Under the pieces are notes generated by a model. That model did no database searches and was not told the DNA's origin. It saw only the letters and a program-made list of their open reading frames with translations. A DNA stretch of 64,000 nucleotides from Paenibacillus sp. PAMC 26794. Its GTDB lineage: Bacteria; Bacillota; Bacilli; Paenibacillales; Paenibacillaceae. The translations under genes were made by a program, and so were the position numbers. The stretch lies in contig NZ_ANHX01000022.1 of NCBI RefSeq assembly GCF_000316035.1, positions 79,410 to 143,409 on the forward strand, given 5' to 3'. Shown piece by piece: positions 47,885-57,937 of the stretch; the stretch's first letter is position 1; each line of letters begins with the position of its first letter.

Positions 47885-49224
47885 TCTCCCAGCAACTGTT
47901 TAGACAACGAATCTGCATCTGGCTCCAACAAATCGTCCGGAACATTTTGTCCATTTGCCACATATGCGAGCTTGAGTGGAAAACGGTGCAACAAGTTAAA
48001 TAGCGGACCGCAGCTCCCAGTCTCATCCATTTTGGTGAAAATCACCTTATCCAGACCATATTTACTGAAATGTTCCGTGATCTGAACCATATCAGCACTT
48101 TTGGAAGTCATGCTCATGACCAGAAAGGTTTCGCTATTCTCTACAGGAGCAAGCAAACTTTGCAGTTCCGAAACAAGTAATTCATTTCTGTAGTTTCTAC
48201 CCGCTGTATCCATAAAGATCAAATCACAATTCTCTAATCGAGAAATGGCACGTTGTGTATCACCGGGCGATTGCACCACCTCAAGTGGAACATTCAGTAT
48301 AGATGCATACGTTCTAAGCTGTTCTACTGCCGAGATCCGATACGTATCTGATGTAATGAATCCAACTTTACGCTGTTTTTTGAACATTTGTTCAGCAGCC
48401 AATTTTGCAATTGTCGTGGTTTTCCCTACACCGGTTGGTCCAGCTACATAGACGATTCGCGTGGTAGGAAGAATGCCTTCTTCAATACGTTGCTCCAAAA
48501 AGTGCATGACCTCAAGCTTCACCACTTGTTCTACATCCTGTTCTTTCAATCCATCCTCAGACCATTTTGCTTGAATTGAATCAAACCAGTATTCCCATAC
48601 TTCAGGCCAAACCTCTTGTTCTGTCAATCGTTCTCGGATCGTATGCAATTCCTCTGGCACAGGGTCCGCAGAAGTACCTTGCTTTGAAAGCCTGGTCACC
48701 ATCTGTTTAAGATCCTGCAATTCAGTCATCAACTTATCCTGCTGCAGGTCTGAACCTGTTGGCTTCGGACCAGTTGTTGAACCCGAAAAATCCGCCCCTT
48801 GCGGTCGCGGTTTATGATCCGTGCTCGAAGAACCTGAGCCGCTGTCTATGTTTGAACCGATATTACGCGATTCAAACACAGACGGCGCAGCCGTAGATTG
48901 GTCCTGTACACTTTGATCAGCTGTATTCGTTGTCGCCGACTCATCTGAAGCCGCAACAAACGAACGAGCTGTTTGCCGATAAGCCTCAGGTACAAATGCA
49001 CGAGGTACAGGTGTAAATTGATTTTGTACTGGCTTTGTTGTTTGCTTGTTTTTTTCCTTATCCACTGCAGCTACAACTTCGATCCGTTTTTTGCGAAACA
49101 TTCCCATCACACCGCCCACCTTAATCTCTTTGGTGGACAGAATAACGGCATCACTTCCCAGGTCTTTGCGAATTTGAAGCATAGCTTCGGGCATGGTCTC
49201 AACAACGTATTGTTTTACTCTCAT
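47872..49224 (-). CDS. flhF: Flagellar SRP-type GTPase FlhF
   Basis: FlhF is an SRP-family GTPase that positions flagellar basal bodies. The 450-residue protein has an N-terminal basic B domain (MRVKQYVVETMPEAM). A low-complexity Ser/Thr/Gln-rich linker (about 55-165) follows, then the NG domain with GPTGVGKTTTIAKLA (G1), DTAGRN (G3) and TKMDET (G4). It overlaps flhA by 4 nt and flhG by 13 nt. Confidence 0.96.
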   Translation of the reverse strand: MRVKQYVVETMPEAMLQIRKDLGSDAVILSTKEIKVGGVMGMFRKKRIEVVAAVDKEKNKQTTKPVQNQFTPVPRAFVPEAYRQTARSFVAASDESATTNTADQSVQDQSTAAPSVFESRNIGSNIDSGSGSSSTDHKPRPQGADFSGSTTGPKPTGSDLQQDKLMTELQDLKQMVTRLSKQGTSADPVPEELHTIRERLTEQEVWPEVWEYWFDSIQAKWSEDGLKEQDVEQVVKLEVMHFLEQRIEEGILPTTRIVYVAGPTGVGKTTTIAKLAAEQMFKKQRKVGFITSDTYRISAVEQLRTYASILNVPLEVVQSPGDTQRAISRLENCDLIFMDTAGRNYRNELLVSELQSLLAPVENSETFLVMSMTSKSADMVQITEHFSKYGLDKVIFTKMDETGSCGPLFNLLHRFPLKLAYVANGQNVPDDLLEPDADSLSKQLLGECSQ

Positions 49225-51254
49225 AAGTTCACCACCCCGATACTTTGAATTTCAACATTCGGCTCCAACTCGCTGTAGGAAAGCACAGGAATGTCCTGCA
49301 TTGTACGTTCAATAACCTGACGCAGATACATCCGAATGGTTGGAGAAGTTAATACAACAGGTTGTTGACCTGATTGAATCAAACGGTTTACTTGTTCACT
49401 GAGCTTCTGATATACACTTTGTGTAGATACAGGGTCTAGCGCAAGATAACTGCCTTGATCCGATTGTTGCACACTTTCAGCAATTTTCTTCTCAAGACCA
49501 GGTCCAACCGTGATCACTCGAAGTGTCTCACCTTTCTGTGAGAACTGCTGAGTAATCTGACGTGAGAGGGATTGTCTGACGTATTCAGTCAGCACATCAG
49601 GATCCTTCGTATACGTACCATAGTCAGCCAGTGTCTCGAAGATGGTAACCATATCCCGAATAGATATTTTCTCACGCAATAACTTGGCAAGCACTTTCTG
49701 CACATCACCAATGGAAAGTAGAGAAGGGATCAGTTCATCCACAAGCGCAGAATAGTTCTCTCTGAGATTATCCACAAGTGCTTTTGTCTCTTGTCTTCCA
49801 AGTAACTCATGCGCATGTTTCTTAATCAGTTCCGTCAGATGTGTAGCCACAACGGAAGGCGGATCAACGACCGTATATCCTGCAAGTTCCGCTCTGTCTT
49901 TGGTTACTTCATCAATCCATAGTGCTGGAAGTCCAAAAGCAGGCTCCGTCGTTTCAATACCTGTCACAGACTCCTCATCATAGCCAGGACTCATGGCAAG
50001 GTAATGATTCAACAACAGTTCTCCGCCACCTACCACATTACCCTTGATTTTGATAACATACTCATTGGGTCTGAGCTGGATATTATCTCGAATCCGTATG
50101 ACCGGAACGACCAACCCCAGTTCAAGTGCACACTGCCTCCGAATCATAATGATCCGATCCAATAAGTCCCCACCCTGCTGATTATCAGCAAGTGGTATTA
50201 AACCATAACCAAATTCAAACTCAATAGGGTCCACCTGAAGCAGGTTAATTACACTTTCAGGACTTCTAACCTCTTCAATCTGCTGTTCTTCTTCCAACTG
50301 TTCTTCCGCTACTTGTTTCAAATTCAGATTATTCTGCATACGCCACGCGGCATATGCCAACACACCTGCCAACGGAAGCGTAGTAATAACATGAATTGGT
50401 GTGAAGAAACCGAGCATGGCAATAACGAAAGCTACGATATAAATTAGTATTGGATATGTAAACAGTTGCCCCGTAATATCATCTGCCAAGTTTCCTTCTG
50501 ATGACGCTCTGGTGACGATAAGTCCTGCTGCTGTGGAAATAAGCAGAGCAGGGATTTGGCTTACCAATCCATCTCCGATAGTCAATACAGAGTACGTTGA
50601 CATTGCATCTGCGAAAGCCATCCCATGCACAGTCATACCGATAATAAATCCACCAATGAGATTGATCAGGAGGATGATAATACTTGCAATTGCGTCACCT
50701 TTTACGAATTTACTTGCTCCATCCATCGCTCCATAGAAATCGGCTTCACGTTCAATTTTGGAACGACGCTCACGAGCTTGTTGCTCGTTGATGAGACCCG
50801 CATTCAGATCCGCATCAATACTCATTTGTTTACCAGGCATCGCATCGAGGGTGAATCGGGCAGCAACTTCAGCTACACGCTCAGACCCCTTTGTAATAAC
50901 GATAAACTGAACGACAACGAGGATCAAAAACACGATAAATCCAATCGCAATTTGCCCTCCAGCAATCCAGCTACCAAAGGTAGCAACTACGGCTCCGGCA
51001 TCCCCATCACCAAGGATTAGCTTGGTTGTCGATATGTTCAGAGCCAGTCGGAATAGTGTAGTGATCAGCAGCAAAGCTGGAAAAATAGAAAACTGTAACG
51101 CTTCTTTGCTGTTCATGGCAACAAGCAGGATCATCAGAGCAATTGAAATATTGACGACCAGCAACAAGTCCAACAGCCAGGTTGGGATCGGAAGAATCAT
51201 CATCAACACAATGCCAATGATACCCGCAAGGACAGCTATATCTTTAATCTTCAA
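49221..51254 (-). CDS. flhA: Flagellar export gate protein FlhA
   Basis: FlhA forms the nonameric ring of the flagellar type III export gate and uses proton flow. The 677-residue protein has about eight N-terminal membrane spans (to about residue 310), the conserved cytoplasmic FHIPEP-type loop (DADLNAGLINEQQARERR) and a C-terminal chaperone-docking domain. The start is TTG with GGAGG 11 nt upstream. It follows flhB by 25 nt. Confidence 0.97.
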   Translation of the reverse strand: MKIKDIAVLAGIIGIVLMMILPIPTWLLDLLLVVNISIALMILLVAMNSKEALQFSIFPALLLITTLFRLALNISTTKLILGDGDAGAVVATFGSWIAGGQIAIGFIVFLILVVVQFIVITKGSERVAEVAARFTLDAMPGKQMSIDADLNAGLINEQQARERRSKIEREADFYGAMDGASKFVKGDAIASIIILLINLIGGFIIGMTVHGMAFADAMSTYSVLTIGDGLVSQIPALLISTAAGLIVTRASSEGNLADDITGQLFTYPILIYIVAFVIAMLGFFTPIHVITTLPLAGVLAYAAWRMQNNLNLKQVAEEQLEEEQQIEEVRSPESVINLLQVDPIEFEFGYGLIPLADNQQGGDLLDRIIMIRRQCALELGLVVPVIRIRDNIQLRPNEYVIKIKGNVVGGGELLLNHYLAMSPGYDEESVTGIETTEPAFGLPALWIDEVTKDRAELAGYTVVDPPSVVATHLTELIKKHAHELLGRQETKALVDNLRENYSALVDELIPSLLSIGDVQKVLAKLLREKISIRDMVTIFETLADYGTYTKDPDVLTEYVRQSLSRQITQQFSQKGETLRVITVGPGLEKKIAESVQQSDQGSYLALDPVSTQSVYQKLSEQVNRLIQSGQQPVVLTSPTIRMYLRQVIERTMQDIPVLSYSELEPNVEIQSIGVVNL

Positions 51255-51279
51255 TGAATGTACGGCCTCCGATCCCCTT

Positions 51280-52362
51280 TTATTTCGTTCTGCCCTTTAG
51301 TTTATATACATAAGCCAGCACTTCAGCTACCGCTTGAAACAAATCGGCCGGTATAGCGTCACCAATCTCGGCTCTCTGGAACAATGCCCGTGCTAATGGC
51401 TTGTTTTCCATCGTAATAACACCGTTTTCTTTGGCAATTTCCTTAATACGCAAGGCGACATAATCCTGACCTTTGGCAATAATCTGCGGTGCTTCCATCT
51501 CGGAACCTTCATACTTTAGCGCAACCGCAAAGTGGGTAGGGTTCGTGATGATTACATCCGCATTCGGTACTTCCTGCATCATACGCTGCATAGCCATACG
51601 ACGCTGGCGTTCCCGGATTTTACCTTTGATCAGCGGATCACCTTCCATTTTTTTGTACTCGTCCTTAATGTCTTGCTTGGACATACGGATCTTCTTCTCA
51701 TGATCATACTTCTGATACATGTAATCAAATATCGCAAGTATCATCAATGCCGCTGCAATCTTGATACCAAGACTTAAAGTGATCGACGCAGCGAAATGTA
51801 AAATAGCATCCAATGAAAAATGAGAAAGTGAAGCAATATCTGACTGGTAGCCCTTAATTGTACTGTAAACGAGATAGCCGATAATCGACATTTTCAAAAT
51901 GGATTTAGCAAATTCCACTAATGAACGGAGAGAGAAAATATTTTTGAAACCTTTAATCGGGTCCAGTTTCTCAAGTTTTGGCTTCAAACCTTCCCCTACA
52001 AGAAGAAAACCAACTTGCATGTAGTTAACGATCAAAGCAACCAGTACCGCACCCAGCAAAACGGGAGCGATCAATAACAAAACTTCAATGCCATAGCGCA
52101 TCATAAGCGCCATCACATTCTCTCCGTTGATTTCCATACTCAATCGATTGATAAAGATATCTGTAAACAGACGAACTATTCGTTCTTTATAGAAATTGCT
52201 GAATACCATCATGATTAAAAACGCGAACAGGAGAATGGATGCGCCAGATAGTTCAGCGCTTTTGACAACCTGTCCTTTTTTTCGTGTATCCTGTCTCTTT
52301 TTCGGGGTAGCTTTCTCCGTCTTCTCCCCTGAAAACAACTGGAGGTCGAGTTGAAGTTTCAT
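51280..52362 (-). CDS. flhB: Flagellar export switch protein FlhB
   Basis: FlhB switches export from rod/hook to filament substrates by self-cleavage. The 360-residue protein has four membrane spans, a basic N-terminus (GEKTEKATPKKRQDTRKKGQ) and the autocleavage motif NPTH at residues 274-277. GGAGGAAAAG precedes the ATG. Confidence 0.98.
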   Translation of the reverse strand: MKLQLDLQLFSGEKTEKATPKKRQDTRKKGQVVKSAELSGASILLFAFLIMMVFSNFYKERIVRLFTDIFINRLSMEINGENVMALMMRYGIEVLLLIAPVLLGAVLVALIVNYMQVGFLLVGEGLKPKLEKLDPIKGFKNIFSLRSLVEFAKSILKMSIIGYLVYSTIKGYQSDIASLSHFSLDAILHFAASITLSLGIKIAAALMILAIFDYMYQKYDHEKKIRMSKQDIKDEYKKMEGDPLIKGKIRERQRRMAMQRMMQEVPNADVIITNPTHFAVALKYEGSEMEAPQIIAKGQDYVALRIKEIAKENGVITMENKPLARALFQRAEIGDAIPADLFQAVAEVLAYVYKLKGRTK

Positions 52363-52385
52363 CCGTGTCTTTTCCTCCGTTTCAC

Positions 52386-53174
52386 TCAGCCGGGCCTTTG
52401 TCCAATGGTTCCAAGCAATTTTTCCATCGATCTGAATATCGCTTCGAACAATTGACTAAATACAAAGGAGAAACTGGGAACCAGCAAAAGCAAAATAGCA
52501 AGACCAACGAGTAACTTAAGCGGCAACCCAACTGCAAATACATTAAATTGAGGAGCAGTTTTGGCCAAAAAACCCAATCCAACATCCGTCAAAAACAACG
52601 CAACTACAATCGGAGCCGACATCTGAAAAGCCAGCATAAATGATTGACCTAAGGTCTGAATCAAAAATTCAGCGATACTTCCATCTGCCAACCGTAGGAA
52701 AAACACATTAGATAATGGTACCCACCGGTAACTGTAAACTATCGCATCCAGCAAATAATGGTGTCCATTCATCGTCAGAAACAGAAGCATAGCAAATGCA
52801 TACTTCAAGTTACCCGTAAGTGGAGCTGAAGCACCTGTCATTGGATCGTATACATTGGCCATACCAAAACCGATCTGTAGATCGATAAAGGTCCCAGCAG
52901 TCTGAACAGCCGTCATCAACAGATAAGCCACAAAACCTAAAAGCAGGCCAATTAGAATCTCTCTGATGATCAATAAAACATAGCTCAGATCGGTGGGTAC
53001 GGTCTGGTCTATTCCGTAGATCAGATAGACAGACAATGTGACAAATGCAGAGATTCCAATTTTAACTGAAGTTGGAACATTTCGAGCCGAAAAAACCGGC
53101 GCAGTTACAAAAAATGATGTGATTCGACAAAACATAAGCAGAGCGACAGGGAAACTTTGCAACAATGTCTCCAT
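52386..53174 (-). CDS. fliR: Flagellar export apparatus protein FliR
   Basis: FliR is part of the FliPQR pore complex. The 262-residue protein has about six hydrophobic stretches and the family segment DLQIGFGMANVYDP. It lies 10 nt after fliQ. Confidence 0.96.
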   Translation of the reverse strand: METLLQSFPVALLMFCRITSFFVTAPVFSARNVPTSVKIGISAFVTLSVYLIYGIDQTVPTDLSYVLLIIREILIGLLLGFVAYLLMTAVQTAGTFIDLQIGFGMANVYDPMTGASAPLTGNLKYAFAMLLFLTMNGHHYLLDAIVYSYRWVPLSNVFFLRLADGSIAEFLIQTLGQSFMLAFQMSAPIVVALFLTDVGLGFLAKTAPQFNVFAVGLPLKLLVGLAILLLLVPSFSFVFSQLFEAIFRSMEKLLGTIGQRPG

Positions 53175-53184
53175 CTGCTAAAGC

Positions 53185-53454
53185 CTACCCTATGTATCTG
53201 TATAGATTATCGAGAATGTTAAACGTAAAATCGACCAAGATATTCAAGATCCAAGGTCCAAACAAAAGTACTGACAGAAGTACGGCAACAATCTTGGGCA
53301 CAAAAGCTAATGTTTGTTCCTGAATTTGAGTTGTCGCTTGAAAAATACTGATTGCAAGTCCTACAACCAGAGCTAGTATGAGCATGGGTGCACTGGCCAG
53401 CAATGACGTGTATACCGCTTTCCCGGCCAGACCGATAATAAATTCCGAAGTCAT
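53185..53454 (-). CDS. fliQ: Flagellar export apparatus protein FliQ
   Basis: This 89-residue protein has two membrane spans and the family segment ALVVGLAISIFQATTQIQEQ. It is part of the FliPQR pore. GGAGG precedes the ATG, and it lies 25 nt after fliP. Confidence 0.97.
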   Translation of the reverse strand: MTSEFIIGLAGKAVYTSLLASAPMLILALVVGLAISIFQATTQIQEQTLAFVPKIVAVLLSVLLFGPWILNILVDFTFNILDNLYRYIG

Positions 53455-53479
53455 GACCGTCCTCCTTTAACTTTCCGGA

Positions 53480-54235
53480 TCAAGTATTAAAACTCAGCAA
53501 CAGTGACTTGACTACCAGGTACCACCCGTCCACAAGGACAAAGAGCAGTATTTTGAAAGGTAATGAGATCATGACCGGCGGAAGCATCATCATCCCCATT
53601 GCCATGAGTGTACTCGCGACAACAATGTCTATAACCAGAAACGGAATAAAAATCATAAACCCCATCTGGAATGCTGTCTTCAACTCACTGATTACATATG
53701 CCGGTACCATTACAGTGATTGGAATATCCTGGTAGGTCTTCGGTTGTTCAGTCTGATTGTACTTCATAAACAGCAACAGATCTTTTTCTCTGGTGTGACT
53801 AAACATAAATTTCTTTATGGGATCCGCTGCTTTTTCAAGTGCCTCGGTTTGCGTAAGTTCTCCCTGGAGATAGGGCTGAAGCGCTACCTGATTTATGGAA
53901 GACAACGTCGGCGACATAATGAAAAGTGTCAGAAATAGCGCCAAACCAACCAGCACCTGATTGGGTGGCATTTGTTGTGTACCCAAAGATGTACGTATAA
54001 AACCGAGCACAATCACAATCCGAGTAAAACTGGTCATCAGTACAAGCATTGCTGGAGCAATACTAAGCACCGTAATTAACAGAATGATGGACAGTGAACT
54101 CGTGCTTGGTGTCCCTCCGTCACCGTTTCCGATTTGAATATCAATATTCGGAATGGGCTCGGCAAAGGCAACTGTAACAGAAGCTAGACTGATAAGTCCT
54201 AGCAAACAACACGCTAACCAAATCTTTTTCTTCAT
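53480..54235 (-). CDS. fliP: Flagellar export apparatus protein FliP
   Basis: FliP is the main FliPQR pore subunit. The 251-residue protein has an N-terminal signal peptide (KKKIWLACCLLGLISLASV), the conserved LMTSFTRIVIVLGFIRTSLG and QMPPNQVL segments and four further spans. It overlaps fliO by 4 nt. Confidence 0.97.
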   Translation of the reverse strand: MKKKIWLACCLLGLISLASVTVAFAEPIPNIDIQIGNGDGGTPSTSSLSIILLITVLSIAPAMLVLMTSFTRIVIVLGFIRTSLGTQQMPPNQVLVGLALFLTLFIMSPTLSSINQVALQPYLQGELTQTEALEKAADPIKKFMFSHTREKDLLLFMKYNQTEQPKTYQDIPITVMVPAYVISELKTAFQMGFMIFIPFLVIDIVVASTLMAMGMMMLPPVMISLPFKILLFVLVDGWYLVVKSLLLSFNT

Positions 54236-54774
54236 GAATCCCTCGACCGATCTGTAGTATTGTCTTTATCCAGGAGCTTTTCCATCTTCTCTTTACGGTT
54301 AGGCATCTGCCGAAGTTTGGATTCAAACATTTCGTGAAAAGAAGTTGTGTCCTCCAGTTCCATTTCCCGCGGCGGTTCTTCTCTACGGAAACGTTTTGTG
54401 AGCTTGGCAATGAGAGGTGAGAGATTCCCTTGTTGTGCAGCAGCATCTCTTTCGAAGGAATCAATGATTCTTTGCGCCTCTTCCAGATCTGAAACCTTAT
54501 CTACCAACTGAATGTCTTCACCTACACCAAGCAGATATACACTTCCACCAATTTCAATAATTTGCAGCGACTTGTTTTGCCCCAGTCCAATCCCGCCCAG
54601 GGTACGAATTGTGCCGTGCCGGAACATTTGCTGATTCCGTTTGTTTAAGAACCGGATCAGATAAACAATAAGGACCAGGATGACGGCCAGGACAACAATC
54701 ACCCATACAAGCTGTAAATAATAATTGGCTCCTGCGTCAGCTGCTTCTGGAAAATCACCCTGAGCCATCATCAT
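54232..54774 (-). CDS. fliO: Flagellar biosynthesis protein FliO (FliZ)
   Basis: FliO helps assemble FliP. The 180-residue protein has one membrane span (WVIVVLAVILVLIVYLI), then a FliO domain with GGIGLGQNKSLQIIEIG, and a charged C-terminal tail. The start lies among three successive Met codons (54774, 54771, 54768) without a strong ribosome site. It lies 5 nt after cheY. Confidence 0.92.
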   Translation of the reverse strand: MMMAQGDFPEAADAGANYYLQLVWVIVVLAVILVLIVYLIRFLNKRNQQMFRHGTIRTLGGIGLGQNKSLQIIEIGGSVYLLGVGEDIQLVDKVSDLEEAQRIIDSFERDAAAQQGNLSPLIAKLTKRFRREEPPREMELEDTTSFHEMFESKLRQMPNRKEKMEKLLDKDNTTDRSRDS

Positions 54775-54779
54775 GTCTC

Positions 54780-55145
54780 TTAAACGCCCAGTGTCTTGCT
54801 GATCGCTTCGATAACCCGGTCAGATTGGAACGGTTTAACGATAAAGTCTTTAGCACCTGCTTGAATAGCGTCGATTACCATCGCTTGTTGACCCATCGCG
54901 GAGCACATAATTACTTTAGCGTTAGCATCAATCTTCTTGATTTCTTTCAAAGCTGCAATGCCGTCCATCTCAGGCATCGTGATATCCATTGTGATCAGAT
55001 CCGGACGAAGCTCTTTAAATTTCTCAATTGCTTGTGAGCCATCCTGTGCCTCACCAACAACCTCATATCCATTTTTGGACAAAATGTCCCGGATCATCAT
55101 TCTCATAAATGCTGCGTCGTCTACGACTAAAATTCGGTTTGCCAT
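54780..55145 (-). CDS. cheY: Chemotaxis response regulator CheY
   Basis: Phosphorylated CheY binds the flagellar switch. The 121-residue receiver has D9/D10, phosphoacceptor D54 in MDITMPEMDG, T in CSAMG-type loop (MCSAMGQQ) and the Lys in FIVKPF. It lies between fliY and fliO, as in B. subtilis. Confidence 0.97.
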   Translation of the reverse strand: MANRILVVDDAAFMRMMIRDILSKNGYEVVGEAQDGSQAIEKFKELRPDLITMDITMPEMDGIAALKEIKKIDANAKVIMCSAMGQQAMVIDAIQAGAKDFIVKPFQSDRVIEAISKTLGV

Positions 55146-55173
55146 CTTGATTCAAGTCCTCCCTAAATTGTGC

Positions 55174-56448
55174 TTATTGTAATTTCTGAATTCGGTCCCA
55201 TTGGCTAACGATATCTATAACACGAACACCAAAGTTTTCGTCAATAACGACAACTTCTCCCTTGGCGATCAGTTTGTTATTCACCAAAATATCGACAGGT
55301 TCCCCGGCTAACTTATCCAGTTCGACAATCGAACCCTGTGACAGTTCCAAAATATCTTTAATTTGCTTCTGGGTCCTCCCTAATTCTACGGTGACCTTAA
55401 GGGGAATGTCCATCAATAAATTCAAATTGTTTTCGTCTACCTGACCATACGCCCCATTTTGCAAATTGGCGAATTGAACTGGTTGTACGTTAACATTCCT
55501 ATTTGGCATTCCACCGTAATGTTGAGGTGTACCATAAGGTTGCTGCGGTGGCATGCCATACGGCTGCTGTGGCGGCATTCCTTGAGGCATACCCATCGGG
55601 GCCTGTCCATATCCGTTATAGTCCTGAGCAGGCTGTTGTGGAGCCTGTGGAGCCTGTTGGTGTTGAACGGGTGGCTGCTCCGCCACTGGTGGTGGCGTTG
55701 CTGGCACTGCTACTGGTGCAGGTTCAGGTGTTGATGCCACTGGTGCGCTCGCAGTTGACTCCTGAGCGCCTCCAATCAGCATGTCTACCATGCTTTTAGC
55801 AAAATGTACTGGGAGCAACTGCATCAGATTGGAATCGATCAGATCCCCGATTAACAAACGAAATGAAACTTGGATAAGGGTCTCATCTGCTGGAAGATTA
55901 CTTACACCCTCTCCACTCTCCAGATTGAGAATATCGATTCCCGGAGGGGAAATATTCACAAAACGATTAAAAATCGTGGACATTGAGGTTGCAGATGAAC
56001 CCATCATCTGGTTCATCGCTTCCTGTACCGCACTAATATGGATTTCATTCAGTTCTTCATCGACCGGATTTCCTTCGCCACCCAGCATCAAATCAGCGAT
56101 GACTTGAGCATCTCTCTTCTTGATAACAAGTGAGTTAATACCTTCGAATCCATCCACATAATTCACATGAACAGCAACATGCGGCTTAGGAAAAGCTTCT
56201 TCAAACTGCGTTCGACTAATGATAGAAACTTTAGGTGTTGTAATATCTACTTTGAGGCCTAATAGCGTGGATAAGGCTGTTGCCGCGCTACCAAATGTAA
56301 TGTTACCAATCTCCCCCAAGGCATCCTGCTCCAGCTCGGTCAAAAAATCATCAACCGTCTTTTCAGCGGGTTCCGAGCTGTTTATCGATTCCGATTGCCT
56401 GAGCAAAGCATCGATTTCTTCTTGTGATAAATAATCCTTACTCGTCAA
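55174..56448 (-). CDS. fliY: Flagellar switch protein and CheY-P phosphatase FliY
   Basis: FliY joins two CheC-like phosphatase centres with a FliN-like switch domain. The ~424-residue protein has an N-terminal CheY-binding segment (YLSQEEIDALL), centre 1 EIGNITFGSAATALS and centre 2 EAMNQMMGSSATSMS. A Pro/Gln/Gly-rich linker (about 240-330) with repeats of PPQQPYG follows, then the C-terminal SpoA/FliN domain (VTVELGRTQKQIKDIL). I prefer TTG at 56448 (MTSKDYLSQE) with AAGGAG 9 nt upstream. It overlaps fliM by 11 nt. Confidence 0.95.
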   Translation of the reverse strand: MTSKDYLSQEEIDALLRQSESINSSEPAEKTVDDFLTELEQDALGEIGNITFGSAATALSTLLGLKVDITTPKVSIISRTQFEEAFPKPHVAVHVNYVDGFEGINSLVIKKRDAQVIADLMLGGEGNPVDEELNEIHISAVQEAMNQMMGSSATSMSTIFNRFVNISPPGIDILNLESGEGVSNLPADETLIQVSFRLLIGDLIDSNLMQLLPVHFAKSMVDMLIGGAQESTASAPVASTPEPAPVAVPATPPPVAEQPPVQHQQAPQAPQQPAQDYNGYGQAPMGMPQGMPPQQPYGMPPQQPYGTPQHYGGMPNRNVNVQPVQFANLQNGAYGQVDENNLNLLMDIPLKVTVELGRTQKQIKDILELSQGSIVELDKLAGEPVDILVNNKLIAKGEVVVIDENFGVRVIDIVSQWDRIQKLQ

Positions 56449-57436
56449 ATTCTTCAACTCCTTCGGTGACAATCTTGTCTATTTGCACAGCCACACGGTC
56501 TTTGATTGTCCCCGGACTGCCCATGTATTTCAGTTTGTCACCCACTTTAATGGAAAGTCCCTCATCAACTGGTTTGTTCAACGTAATGACATCGCCAACG
56601 GACAGACCCAGAAATTCTGCAATTGAAATTCTCGATTCTCCCAATTCCGCAACGATGGGTAACTTGGCTTTGTTCACACGCTCTTTTAGAGCATCATACT
56701 CCTCTGGAGCTCTCGTTTTCTTCTCCGAAACAAACCACTGATGAGTTGACAACCGTGACATAATAGGTTCAAGAACGACATGCGGTATACATAGATTGAT
56801 CATGCCTGTCGTGTCACCAATTTTGGTACTGAGCGAGATCAGAGCAATGGTCTCATTGGGAGATACAATCTGCATAAATTGCGGATTGGTCTCGAGCGCT
56901 TCCATCCTTGGGGTAATATCCAACACGGTCTTCCATGCTTCTTGCAAACTTTCAAATGCACGACTGAATATTCGTTCCATGATGGTCGTTTCAATCTCCG
57001 TCATGGATGCAATCTTTGTTGGAGCACTCCCGGTTCCACCAAGGAGGCGATCCAACATCGCATATCCCACGTTTGGATGGACTTCCATCACCATTCGCCC
57101 CTGTAGTGGCTCCGCTTCAAAAATGTTCAATATCGTCATCTTAGGAATAGAACGGATAAACTCATCATAAGGCAACTGTTCGACCTGAACGACATTGATT
57201 TGAACGAACGTCCGCAGTTGGGCTGAAAAATAAGTGGTGAGAAAGCGTGCAAAGTTTTCGTGAATACGAGTCAAGCTTCTAATATGGTCTTTGGAAAAAC
57301 GCACTGCCCGCTTAAAATCGTACGATCTAATTTTCTTCTGAGTTTCTTCCTTCTTCAATTCTTCTGCGTCCATTTCACCAGAAGAAAGGGCTGCTAATAG
57401 GGCGTCAATCTCATTTTGTGATAATACATCCACCAT
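56438..57436 (-). CDS. fliM: Flagellar motor switch protein FliM
   Basis: FliM binds CheY-P and transmits it to the rotor. The 332-residue protein has the N-terminal CheY-P peptide LSQNEIDALLAAL, a CheC-like middle domain with LLGGTG and a C-terminal SpoA domain. GGGGGTG precedes the ATG. It overlaps the start of fliY. Confidence 0.97.
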   Translation of the reverse strand: MVDVLSQNEIDALLAALSSGEMDAEELKKEETQKKIRSYDFKRAVRFSKDHIRSLTRIHENFARFLTTYFSAQLRTFVQINVVQVEQLPYDEFIRSIPKMTILNIFEAEPLQGRMVMEVHPNVGYAMLDRLLGGTGSAPTKIASMTEIETTIMERIFSRAFESLQEAWKTVLDITPRMEALETNPQFMQIVSPNETIALISLSTKIGDTTGMINLCIPHVVLEPIMSRLSTHQWFVSEKKTRAPEEYDALKERVNKAKLPIVAELGESRISIAEFLGLSVGDVITLNKPVDEGLSIKVGDKLKYMGSPGTIKDRVAVQIDKIVTEGVEEFDE

Positions 57437-57475
57437 GTTCTCACCCCCTTACAGGTTTACAGCGTGTTCTGTTCA

Positions 57476-57937
57476 TTACATTGGCGCTATAACAACGTCT
57501 GAAAAACTAGTGCTTTTCAATTTCGGCTCAGGCAATGCCTCATTAATTAGACCTGTCAGTTTCTCATTGAATTGTTTCATACCCTTGGCCGAACTCAGTT
57601 CCTCAGCCTTGGTGTCTGCAAGTGCCTGAATAATAATGGGCTTCACCGTAATGCTTTTGATTTTTTCAAAATCTTCTTTGGCTGTTTTGTCAGATAACCT
57701 GAAAGAAAAACTAACCATAATAATACGATCCGGATCGGCCAGATTCGTTTTAATCTGTGCAAGCTCTGACGATACCTCTACAATTTCATCCGCAGTCATT
57801 TTTTTTTCTTCAGCAGCTGCCGCTGTATGTGTGTCGTCCTTATTCCCGTTCTGTCCTTGCATAAATACAAACACAACCACCACAATGAGTGTTATCGCCA
57901 GCAACATTGTTGCAAGCCAGGGCATCATTTTTTTCAT
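57476..57937 (-). CDS. fliL: Flagellar basal-body associated protein FliL
   Basis: FliL is a single-span protein near the stator. The 153-residue protein has the span WLATMLLAITLIVVVVFVF and an outer domain (about 50-153). Its ATG overlaps the flbD stop by one base. Confidence 0.93.
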   Translation of the reverse strand: MKKMMPWLATMLLAITLIVVVVFVFMQGQNGNKDDTHTAAAAEEKKMTADEIVEVSSELAQIKTNLADPDRIIMVSFSFRLSDKTAKEDFEKIKSITVKPIIIQALADTKAEELSSAKGMKQFNEKLTGLINEALPEPKLKSTSFSDVVIAPM

